Of a stretch of DNA of 64,000 nucleotides, positions 11,901 through 23,001 are shown one piece after another. The position numbers and the translations under genes are program-made. Under the pieces are notes generated by a model. It saw only the letters and a list, made by a program, of their open reading frames with translations. It did not search any database and was not told the DNA's origin. The first letter of the stretch is position 1, and every line of letters begins with the position of its first letter. The DNA is from Rhodamnia argentea (Eukaryota > Streptophyta > Magnoliopsida > Myrtales > Myrtaceae). The stretch is taken from the NCBI RefSeq assembly GCF_020921035.1, contig NC_063151.1, positions 620,001 to 684,000 on the forward strand, in the 5' to 3' direction.

Positions 11901-13822
11901 TTGCAAGTTTGACATGAAAATTCACAGCATTGAGCGTGAGCTGAAATTCATTGGCGTCTACCAGTAGAAGTGGCAACAGCATCTATTAGGTAAGAGAATG
12001 GCACATGTCAATAACTCCATGAACAGTCCAAACAGAGAGAACTAGAGAATGCTCTGCTTAGAGTACCAATGAGAAAAACTACTCATCTACAACCAATTCC
12101 CCTTTGGGAGCACTAACACTATGGAACTACTCTAGAGGAATCTCCTCATGAGCCCTAAAAAGTTTATTAAGCTTAAAATGACAAACTATAAATCTAATTA
12201 AGATGCAGGAGGTGACATGTATGCTTCCCAATTCAGATTAGCAGATATAAGGGTAAAAAGTCAAACAAAGGTAAAAGTCATACCAAATAAAGACAATTTG
12301 TATTGATACAGTCCAAGGAAACAATAATACATTTATATTAAATTACTTGTCCAGTATGACCCAGTTGGCCCCACATTTGCGTGCTTCGTCCGCCACCACA
12401 CCACCAGGTTTATCAGAAACCACCTTTATCCTCACTCTAACCTGTAACCAAGCTTTCATTAGCATCTCATGATTTTGACTATCAAAACAGACTAATGGCT
12501 GCTAAATTGAGGATGTACTGTTACATGAAGCTTTGACTTCATTGTTTGAGAAAGCTAAAAGCAACATCCACCATAGCAGAGGACCCATCAACCATTTCAT
12601 TTTCAAACGACTACGGCAAAAGTTTTGATTAAAGCAACAAGTTGGAAAAGAAAGCGTATACCGACCCAGTTTCATTTTCAAACAACCAAGGCAAAAAAGT
12701 TCAACAAAGCATCAATCTGGAAAAAGAAAGTGACTTCCAATACAGCAAAGCCAGCTTTTGCTTTTTAGGCTCGAAGATGGTAGGAATGTTCAAATTTTCG
12801 GCAGGAACATCACTAATGCATAGTGAACCACACGTTCCAAAAAATTCACCGTGCCCCATTTTTGACCAGAAACTGAGGAAACGTTAAAAGGAAGGCTGTA
12901 ATGTGGATGAGCGTGATTGGACCATACAAATCATTTTGATCAACAAATCTTTTGCTTTTGAAAAGGGGGAAACAGGAAATCAGATATGCGGGGCCTCAAC
13001 CAAATTACCAAACTATATTAATAAAAAAAGCAATCACATGCTAATCATTTATGGAATCATCCAATTCTCCGACTCCGACGCCTCAAGCAAGCCCCAGAGA
13101 CACGATCCACATTGGCGATTGCACTCACTATAAGATTCCATATTTCGCCAGCACGACAACAGCGTATAATAACAGACGATTGCTGTCTTAACAAGCCAAA
13201 GCAACCGGCCTTCACGACACTGCAGAGAAAGCGACCGAACTACGTCGTTTGACGGGTCAAACTAACTTCAAACCGATTCTCCAAGTACTAGCTAGATAGT
13301 AGAGGACGAAAGTCGCGATTAAAGCCGCGACGTGGCAAAAACTCACAAGTTCGAGTCCCTGACTGACCTCGACTTGATCGCGAAACTGCATAACCATCAG
13401 AGAACACGAGTCGGAGATCCGAGAAATCCGATCCAGCAGCTCGTCTCGGTTGCTGGCCCCGCCATCCCCGGTCGTTCTCGCGAAATTCCACAGCCTAATT
13501 CGACCTTCAACCACGCGACACAACACAGGCACACACGACGGACGCGTCAGGCCGCAATTAGCCGCTCCAAAGCGCGAGCGGAACCAATCATCCAGAAAAG
13601 ACTAGACTTTGCCCATGGGGGGAGATGTGACTAACCCGGTCGTTTGCACGCGAAGATGGCGAGCAAGGTGACGTTGTCGCCGGGTTGAACAACGTGGGAG
13701 AGAGCCCACGCTAGCGCAGCCTTAGATACGACCTTCTCCGCTCTGACGGCGACGACGACCTTCTCCCGCCCCGTCCTGGCGGCGCGTTGGCTTAGAGCCC
13801 CGTCGTGTCCCGGTGCCGACAT
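8980..13822 (-). CDS. Receptor-like cytoplasmic kinase with USP-like N-domain (PERK-like)
   Basis: Eight exons join in frame to 726 residues: 13636-13822, 13368-13504, 12347-12441, 10580-11634, 10261-10421, 9836-9912, 9279-9600, 8980-9126. Residues about 18-150 form a USP-like nucleotide-binding domain ([41 protein letters not shown]). A Ser-rich linker with a CSLCQHKAP motif follows, then a kinase domain from about 395: loop EGGFG 413-417, VAVK Lys433, likely C-helix Glu449, HRD 528-530, DFG 548-550, APE 574-576. There is no signal peptide or membrane segment, so it should be cytosolic. Relatives are the Arabidopsis At1g55200/At3g13690 group; some database names call this family 'inactive kinase', yet all catalytic residues are present here. 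The exon 2 acceptor (after 13505) is the weakest splice call. Role unknown. Tail-to-tail with the WD40 gene. Confidence 0.85.
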
Positions 13823-13876
13823 TCCTACTTGTCGGAAAACGTTTAGCCCGCGAAGTGGAACTGAAGAGCGTAAACT

Positions 13877-13895
13877 AGAGAGAGAGAGAGAGAGA
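13877..13895 (-). repeat. (AG)n microsatellite upstream of kinase start
   Basis: About nine and a half AG units 55 bp upstream of the kinase ATG (13822), read as CT on the gene strand. Probably in the 5' leader or core promoter of the kinase gene, where CT tracts are common in plants. Confidence 0.8.
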
Positions 13896-16800
13896 ACATT
13901 AATTGGTCTGGTTGTGGTCGTTATTTGGTATTTCAAATGTAGTAAGACTAAACCGCGGTTACGTGACCGTGGTTAAGTGGGCTTTGGGATTTAGTAGGGC
14001 CCATTTGAATTATTAATTTATCAATGCACGAAAATCGTTGCGGTTATAATGTTAATGATTGGAATATTCCGGAAAACAGGAAAAAATAATCGGAATTATG
14101 TGTGTAAACAATTTGAGATTTAGAGCCGAGGAAGTACTTTGAGTGACGTGGAATTGGGTGACCAGAAAGAGGCCATGAACGAGATTCCTCCTACCGCAGC
14201 TATAATACACAAAGAACGATGCGGGTCTATAGATTAGATCATACTAAGTAATGAATATGACCCCCTTATCTATATGCCAATTTACAATCTTACTATATTA
14301 CTCATTTTTAGATGATGTTTGTTTATACCCAGTATTACTTTAGGGTTTAATACCACACACACATTAAAAAAAAAAAAATCAAACTAGTACACATGTGGCA
14401 AATTCACCTCAAACTAATTTTTCAATAACGAAAAACCCCAAGCTGGTACAACCGTGACAAATTTATCGTCCGTTAGTTTCCGTCGAATTGGGTGAACATC
14501 ACAAAAAATTCTAAACCGATACACATGTGACAAACGGAGGATAAAAACCTTAAACTAGCACACCCCGTCAAGCGCCACAGGTTATTCATCTCGTAATTTG
14601 ACGGTAAAATTTAACATAAATTGATAGAGGATAAATTTGTTACAAGTGTATTGATACGGAGTTACTCGTCGTATTAACCTTATTACTCGTGAAGAAAGAG
14701 GCATAATTTGAGTGGGAGGGGCAAAGCCCGACCAATGTAAGTACAGAAGCAAACTCTCGTGCAGAGGAAAAATGAATCGAGGGCAGAATTGCCAAAGGGA
14801 GGGGCCCCTTTTTTTGGGGGTCCCGGTCGGTTCGACGGTGGAGATTATATTGATAAGAATGGCTAACGAGACAAGGGAAATATTTTCTGATCCTAGCCAC
14901 ATGCCTCCAGCTGCTTCTCATGTCCTGTCCAATCTTGTAAGCAGATATTCTAGCCTGTTTGTCCATTTTCGGAACAGTGGTTGGTGCTCCTAGATTGAAT
15001 CGATTAACTTAAGTAAACCAAAATAACAAAACAATGTCAGAAAAAAAAAAAGAGGAAAAATTTTCCATAAATCCATCCTCGTTTTTATGCCACACATATC
15101 AAACACCGCTGATATGTTTTCGAATCCCACCTAAGAACATACCTACTTTCAAGGTCCCACTTCAATTGGCATCGGGGTTTGCTTTTCCCTTTACGAGGAT
15201 CAAACGTTTTCTTTTCAAAAAATTTCAAGGGATTCGAAGTGCTCTTATTTTCTTAAATAAAGGTCCCGAGCGAATATTATTTTAAATAAATGCTTGAAAT
15301 GGTCATGTAGTCTCAAAAAAAAGGGCATGGCATAAGGGGCATTTTCGTCATTCCTCATTTTGATTTTTTTCCTTTTTCTATTTTTTTTTTAAAATAAAAT
15401 AAAAAAACACAAATAAGTGGGAGAGCTGCCCCTCCCTTTATTTAATTTTTAAGAAAAAAGAAAAAGAAAAAGACAAATAAAAAAGAAAAAAATCAAATAA
15501 AGAGAAATGACGAAAATGCCCTTGAAACCAAACTAGTTTTTGAGACTTCATAACCATTTCAGGCTCTTATTTGACATAATATTCACTTTAGATCCTTGTT
15601 TGAAAAAATGAGGGCGCTTCGGGCTCTTATTTAAAACAAGCTTTGGTTGGAACCCTTATTTGAGAAAATGAGAACACTTTGGGAGCTTATTTGGAATTTT
15701 CCCTTTTCTTTCCGAATTCAACCATCTGCTGTCCCAAGTAGATCCATCCCAAGACCCATCTAACAAAAGACCCAAACCGAACCCAAGCTCATCCCCTCCT
15801 CCTCGGTGATGCCCACGACCGTCGTTAGAGCCTTGAGCTAAGCCATTGCCTCGTCGCTGGTAGCGACCCTCAACTGCACTCTTTTTCTCCCTCCATCCTC
15901 AACTTTTCTGTCACCACCAGGGGTGTAGTTGAGCCGAGCCGAGTCTATACCTTGCGAAGCTTGCCTTCGACCCAACTTATATGTGCAATGCTCGAAACTT
16001 GGCTTGAACTTGATTGAGTATTAATTTTCTTGCTTGAGCTCGACTTGATTAGAAATTCGATAGCTCGACTCGATCTCTAACATTTGACTTATAAAATGAA
16101 ACTCAAATCGAGCTTTATAAGCTCCATTATCATGTAATTTTCATTATCTCGCACGAGCTTATTTACAGGATCGAGCTTGACTAGACAAAATGGTCACATA
16201 GTTTGAACGATAGCCCCGACTCCAAGAATTGACGAGTCAATCTTGAGTGTACTCACGAGTAATTTGATTCGGTTTCACCCTATTTGTCACTGCCGCTCTC
16301 TCTCACACACACATTTCTCAGCCCAACACTCGAACGGCTTGATGCTGGATATAGTCTAAGCTGGACGCCCCAATCAATCTCCACCAAGGCATGGAGGTCG
16401 ATTTGATTTCGATCAAGCTCAACCCCTCGCCTAGCAAAGCAAACGTGTGATGTGTTCATGGGTAGATTGGTCTTTTTAGTCTGCAGATTTTATTTGGAGA
16501 CTCAAAATGCATGTATCCAAAACTCAATATGCAAATTGACGGGAGAAATTACAAAAAAGCCTAAGATCGATTTTAATTGTGCTAGTTCAATTCTTAAGCT
16601 TTTTTTTTTTTTTGGTCAATTCAATCCCAAATCTTTTTCACTTGTGTTAATTCAATCCATCCAGCCAATTTTAATCAAAAATCGTCGATGTAGACTCTGA
16701 CCGTCCTATGTTTTTTTTTTTCCCTTTTTTTTATGACATTTCAATATGACCGGTGAGATCGCCGGCCGGGTGAGGCTCGATCTCGCCGTCACTAGGAGAG

Positions 16801-17179
16801 TTCGGCCTTGCCCAGCCCATCTGATAATGATGTTTATGGCTAAATGAGATTGAATGGTCAGATCTTATTGATGATAGTGAGGAAAGTAGGGACAAGCAGA
16901 GCGGAGGGGGGGGGGAGGTGTTGGGGAAGAGATGCATTGCAATCATCCGAGGGATGATAATGATGATGTTGATGGCAATATGAGATTGGATGGTAAGATC
17001 TTATTCACGACGGCTATACCTGTAGGATTGGCATATGGGAAAGGAAAGTATGACCGGGTCCGTCCATACATGACCGGTCACACAGTAATACAGTATGCAT
17101 GGAAGTGGTAAACGATAGTAATGACATCCGCCATCGCAATTCAATCTCGAACGCATCAGCCTTTTCATGCAACTCCTGA
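13896..17179. other. intergenic, repeat-derived
   Basis: No gene supported. From the left: probable kinase promoter; a decayed element around 14341-14690 with the word 'acacatgtgacaaa', the same family as 32292-32964; and a block at about 14895-15010 that recurs at 32094-32215. Then a TIR-like element (15217-15707) and repeats of Ser/Leu-poor GAGCTCGA-type words (about 15920-16290). A one-ended fragment of the AAAGTC-ended TIR family starts at about 16540, and a degenerate direct repeat built on 'gatgataatgatgatgtt' lies around 16820-17005. Confidence 0.5.
15217..15707. mobile_element. second copy of AAATAAGGGC-family TIR-like element
   Basis: The left end (AATTTCAAGGGATTCGAAGT...) and right end (AGCTTATTTGGAATTTTCCC) are imperfect inverted repeats, and both arms carry 'ctcttattt' words as in the copy at 1256-1965. 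The interior has A/T homopolymer blocks and no coding capacity. Confidence 0.5.
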
Positions 17180-20100
17180 TTATCTCGATTGATAGAGCTC
17201 GTCCGGTAATCTCGGCATGAGTATAACTTCGAGCGGGGTCGCCTTTATAGTCGTCAGCCCGAAACTCTCGGACATATCCACCGGCGAATCGCCTGAGGTT
17301 GATATCTCGAACGCATGCAGGAACCTAGCCAGCAGAAAATGCACCGTCCGGAGCCCGAAAGATATCCCAGGACAGATTCTCCTGCCGCCTCCAAATGGCA
17401 GGAGCTCAAAGTTGGAGTCCGTCACGTCCACGTCCTTATGGCTGCTCAAGAACCTCTCGGGCCTGAACTCCAGCGGATCGGACCATGTTCCAGGGTCGAT
17501 GTGGATTTTCGAGATGTTCACGATCAACCTCGTGCCCTTGGGCACGTGGTACTCGCCGATGGTGCAGTCCTCGGTGAAGAGGCGCGGCGGAGAGAGTGAG
17601 ACTGGCGGCTGTAGACGGAGGGTCTCCTTCACTATGGCTTGGAGATAGGTTAGGCTGGCGATGTCCGCTGCTTTCACACGCCTCCGGTTGCCAATCCTAG
17701 CGTCGAGCTCTTCTTGAGCTTTCTTCAGGATGGGAAGGTTGTTAAGCAACAGGGAGATTGCCCATGTCAGGGTAACCATCGTGGTATCGCTGCCTCCTGC
17801 AATCATCGCCTTTAAATACGAGAAACGCATATTCCTCGTCAAATTCGATTTCCACTTGAGAATCGGCCTTGAAAAATAAAGATAACATCAAACAAGATAA
17901 AGTAGGTTTTGATATTGAACCGGTTCAAACCGTTTGTACTTGATAACTGGCCTTGAAACCAGTTCAAATTCGATTTCCACTTGAGAATCGGCCTTGAAAC
18001 TGATTCCAAACCTCTCCAATAACGATTGTACAAAGCTAATCTTTGGAAGAATCCACCGGTTCTCCGTATAAGAACAGGAATTGAATTGGTGAAAGTCGGT
18101 TCTCGAATTTTTTTACTTAATTAGAAATCGAACCGATCATGGTGTGGACGGGCTTGGAATCAATTTGGTTCATTTCCCAACTGGAGCCGGCCCGAAATTT
18201 CACCGTCAAAATTTAGTCCTCTAACTTGATGAGCAGCCTTTATAATCGAGTGCTCAAGCTCAAGCCTTTTTTTTATTTCCGTTCAAATTGGGTTCTCTAA
18301 CTTACTCGATTTCCAATCTATGTACTTCTTGAATTGTGAAACTTAACTATGTCAATGTTGTTGTTCAATGTGGGCATTTTCTATAATATAGAATAACAGC
18401 GACGAAAGTGCTTTTGTTTTTCACCAATCAAAGAAAATAGAAAAAAACTTTTTTTTTTTTTTTTTTGTTGCAAAGTAATGTCTTTATATATACTTTAGTT
18501 CCTACTGGACAAAATCTTCAGAACAACAAAATATTTTGTCCCTTTTTCTGTATATTACATTAACCGCATTAACCGACCAGATTAAACACAATTGAATATA
18601 TAATTAAAAAGGACTTAACGATAAAAATCAAGTGAGTTAGAGGACCTAATTGGCACCAAAAGAAGTTTAAGGACCCACTTAGAAAAAAAAACTGCACAAA
18701 TTAGAGGACTTAAATTTGGACTTCATCTTTACGAAAATAAAGATAATCCCAATATAAGATATAAGTAATGACTGGATAAGAATTGTACATTCATTAGGAA
18801 GCTTCATATAAGTAATTATTCTATCAAAGACTGCTTTTGGAGGGAGGAAACAAAAACTTACCAAGCATGTAGATTTTATAATGGTGTCAGAATCATAACC
18901 TCCGATTTCCTCGTCGTTAAGGACCGAAAGCATTACGTCCATGAAATCTCTCTCACCGTTGGTCTCACCTGAATCCTTACTATTACTCTTGCGTTCCTCT
19001 AACCAGCCACCCAAAATTTTTTCTAGTTCTTCTGCGGTCCTCTTCATGGCCTTCACATGTCCACCTAAGTCGAGCCACCTCAAGAAAGGAAGAGCGTCCG
19101 CCGCTAAAAACATCCCCAGGAAGTGGAAGAAGTCTCGTAGGGCCTCGTGGCACCGCTGCTCCTCTTCCTTGTCCGTCCCAGGGTAGCGCTTTCCGGCCAC
19201 GATTTTGATGATCACGTTGAGAGTCAACTTTGCAAACCACTGTTTCAAGTCGACTGTGACACGGCCTGATGAATCAGAATGTACTCAGATGTCATGCCAA
19301 ATCGAAATTTCGATTATTCTCATGAGCTGGAAGAATTAAGGAACCGTGCACTCAATCTCGGACAATACTTCATTGATCTCGTGTCATTCTATGTAGTTTC
19401 TTTTTGGGCAAGAGAGCTCATGGTCTATCTATTAGTTTGTCTATATATCTCAAATAGCATCTCTAAAGCCGCGAACTAAGACAATCAATTTGGGACGAAT
19501 TTGATATCTTAAGTGTAAATCTAATGAGGTGTTTAATCGAATTAACCAATCTTTACGAGAAAACTGACCCAAAAAAAAAAAAAATCTTTACCAGAATCCC
19601 TCATGTATGGCAAATCTGATGCATCAGTCGATGAATTCAACGTGGACAGAAATTCGTGTTTATAGTATGTTCGTAGTATCTTCCGGGAAATTACTTCTCG
19701 CGGGCTGAGGACGGCATGCTTGACTGGCTCTTAATCTAGAGAGCGTACTGTAATTTTAAATTTGAAATTTGATCATTTTCACGATCTTATACTATGAAAA
19801 CAACCAATGTTTACCGAAAAAGAAAGATTACTAAGACGACCATGAAGAGGCCTGTCATCAAGAGCCACCAAAACCACATATTTAATGGCCGTCAGTATCG
19901 GAAGAAGCATAACCTGAATCATCCTTGTTCTCAATACAGAGCTCGTGTAGCTCTCGAATGGCCACGTCCGCTTCTGAGGCCAGAATAGGGTTGAGCAATG
20001 ACTCGACCCTCCGGTTCGTGAGCAGTTCCATGGTGACCATCTTCCTCACCTCGCGCCAGTACGAGCCATAAGCCGCGAATGCGAACATGGCGTAGTCGTA

Positions 20101-20451
20101 GGCCAGGATCTTTGGGGCCAAGAGCCTTGGCCGAGTGGACAACGCAAGGTCGTTCTTGGTGAAACATTCCTTGGCCATCTTGGAACTGCTCACCACTAGG
20201 GCTGGGAACATCCCGAGCCTGATGGTGAAGATGGGTCCGTACTCGTCGGCCATGGACGCCAAGGTCTTGTGGGGAAGCTTCGATTTCGCCAGCACCAGCA
20301 AGTGACCTATGAGGGGCCATGAGCCAGCGGCTTCTGGAGGGGTTTTGAGCTTGCTAGACGATCTCGATTTGAATAAGACAAGGATTGATAGGAAGAAGAT
20401 GGCTCGGATTATTCCGGACAAGTGCGATAGGTCTTGCAGCATAGAGTCCAT
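17180..20451 (-). CDS. Cytochrome P450, CYP82-like (cluster gene A)
   Basis: Three exons (19914-20451, 18862-19265, 17180-17809) join in frame to 523 residues, the usual CYP82 size. An N-terminal membrane anchor (about 10-32) and proline hinge (KTPPEAAGSWP) imply ER anchoring with a cytosolic catalytic domain. Visible P450 hallmarks are WREVRK (helix C), I-helix AGGSDTT 318-324, ExxR E376-R379, PERF 431-434 and heme loop FGGGRRICPG 453-462 with Cys460 as iron ligand. Intron 1 is phase 1 (after ...DDS-G), intron 2 phase 0 (after ...STCL). Intron 2 is long (1052 bp) because it holds transposon-derived DNA. The block before Trp-Ser-Asp-Pro reads NISKIH where siblings have N(I/L)WKIQ, so a substrate-channel residue may differ. 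It would be a monooxygenase using a P450 reductase; substrate unknown. Confidence 0.88.
18205..18721. mobile_element. TIR element inside intron 2 of P450 gene A
   Basis: The left end GTCAAAATTTAGTCCTCTAA and the right end, read on the minus strand (GTCCAAATTTAAGTCCTCTA), are near-perfect inverted repeats. The roughly 517-bp AT-rich interior has no open frame. The sister genes lack it, which accounts for much of the extra length of this intron. The stretch 17860-18190 next to it has repeated 'ggttc/gaacc' words like those at 45253-45819. Confidence 0.6.
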
Positions 20452-23001
20452 TTTTGCTGCATATAATGTGTAGGAGCACCGAGGAAAAAGGATGTGATGC
20501 ACTTGTGAGGGCTTCTAGCTCCAAATTTATTGCAAAAGACGGATTGAAAATTTGTGGCTGAGGACATTTTGTCCTCGTCGTTATCCTTGGGTGGTTGAAA
20601 CCTAGGACGATAAGGTTTGTACGGATCTATGAGTGTCCTTTTCGAATTTTATCACAAGTGGGTTACTCTAAACATATTATCTTGACAAGAAATGTAAGAC
20701 GTGTCTGCTTAAGTGTTTTAAGAGTGTTTGTCTTCCTTGTTGAAGGGTTTAGATCTGGATCACCATGATTGTATTATACGAACCAACGACTAGGGCTATA
20801 TACAGTTCGGGTATCGGTTCGTCGATAAAATTACGAATTGTGAATCTTGACGTTATGTGCATTTCGTTTATTTGTGCATTGCTTTTGCTTGTGGGTTCGT
20901 CCAACCTTGAAGTTGTAATTGGGAGCCGCCCATGGGTGAAGTTGTAATTGCAATCTTTTTCAAAAATATATTTGTTTTTCTTATAGTCAGATTAGGAAAG
21001 GAACCCTTCTTACGAATTGGTTATCTAATTCTCGCCGGTCCCTACGGGACATAGCAATTCAACGACTTTGTTGCTCTCTCGGATTGCTTATTGAATCAAA
21101 TAATTCTCATTCGACAAATTAGGAAGAACAAACAGAGAAAAAATAAAATATACTAGGATAGCCGGTAAGGGCTTATTTGGATCGAGACATTTCACCTGTA
21201 CCTGATAAAACATTGGTGGATTTTTTGCACGTCATACTTTTTAGAACTTTTCTTCAATTAAAAGGTAAAGCATGGATCGATGAATATCACGCATTTTGAT
21301 CGTGGGCTTATATCTCTCGTTGTGCGCTTTTTGTCTAGTCAAGTATCATCAACGACATATATTAGTCATCTATGATCGTTCCTAGGAAGAGCCATTACTC
21401 GGACAATTGCTATGTAGAGTTTGACTTCATTTCGAGCAGAGTTTGTCGGCCAGTGATGACTGAATTGTTATGTCAATCATTTTCTGTGACAATAGATCGG
21501 AAGAATTACATTGGTAGAATAAAAAAGTTCAAAACTGAATTATCATCCATACAATAAGTTTATTATTGATCGGGTGATTTCCCGTCACATTCAACTCTCA
21601 CTTGGAGCTAATTAAATAGGTCAAACTAGCCTGCTGCAAATGTGGTCTTAGCTCAAAACATTCACTTGGAACTAATTAAAGCACTTTGCCTAAAGTAGAC
21701 CAGATAACTTTTGTGAACTAGCCTGACACTTCCTATGCTCAGTCAAAAATGGCAAACCCGTTCTGACTTATCTAGAACAGTTCTTCGTGGATTCTAAAGT
21801 AACAATTTGAATTTGCATCAAATCGATCTAGGGCTGAGTCTTCGTTTCCAAAATACGTGGAGTACTGTCACTAGCGTGAACTTTCCCTATAACCTGGTCC
21901 ATTTAGACTTGGCAATTTTACCAAATCCCAATTTGTTCACTTTCTAAACTTAGTTCCTTTCAAGTATATTGACGTACTCATATTAAAGAAATTGTTCTTC
22001 TTCTATTTGGTCCGTTCAAGCCCCCCCGAAGGTCCCATATCCCTCGCTTGTTCGCCAAAATACAAATGTCTTTCCAACATTGACACTTTTCACTCAGTAC
22101 CCCTTTCTTCATTTACAAACTAAGGAAGCCCTTCACTAGCACAAACGTCATGGTATTAACATTAATGTATATGAACTTGTGTATATAGATTATATTAAAT
22201 CCCCACGCTCGAATTTACATATTAGCTTACACATCATGTCTTACCACTTTCAAAATACATCAAGAAAATTTCCTCAACACCTTGAACTACATTGGTCGTC
22301 CAGGTTTAGATGAATTAGCTCCTTGCTTACTTGTTAATCATGTTGAAGTCGTTTCCATGAGGTTTTGGGTGTAATCTTGGCTTTACGTGCAATGTCATTC
22401 GTGAACTTTTAATTTATTTCATATAGTCCATGAGCTTTAAGCCAACATGCGGTGTCGTTCCTGGACTTTTAATTTATTTACAGTGGTCCCTAAATTATCG
22501 ATCCGTGTTCAATTTAGTTCCTCAATTATATGAAACTGAACTTAAATTAATAAAAGGATAACATTTGATAGTTTCATATAGTTTAAAGATTCGATTGAAC
22601 ATTTATCAAAAGTTGAGGGATCACTTTGAGCAAACTAAAAGTTCGGGGATGATATTATACATTGAGCTAAAATATAAGGATTACATTGAACAAATTAAAA
22701 GTATAGATAGAGAGGACATTACACGTTTGGTCAAAATACATTGACCATTTGTCTAATTTCCCTTTTCAAAAGCTACCAAAACCATACCCACTTTTCGGGA
22801 GCTAATCTAGCTGAGTATTAACATTCTCGAGCTTGTGTGTGTATCTAACTCTTGACTAATTGACATCGCAATGCAATCGCCAACTCGAAAGCCTCTTCAT
22901 GCAAGTGATGTCTTTTAAGAGCCAGACGTGGAGAGAGTGCACAACGCGGTCCTTTAATTGTACATTTCGGAGAGCTTTCCTTTCCGCATATAGACTCTCC
23001 A
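20452..23001. other. intergenic between P450 genes A and B
   Basis: No gene supported. The first 60 bases upstream of gene A's ATG closely match the same stretch upstream of gene B (shared AGCACCGAGGA and TTTTTGCTGC words), so the 5' leader was duplicated with the gene. From about 21300 to 22370 the sequence matches the 3' flank of gene C (about 26275-26660) in order and orientation, with extra DNA interposed. A block at about 22370-22740 with words such as 'tcattcgtgaacttttaattta' looks like an inserted repeat. Confidence 0.55.
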
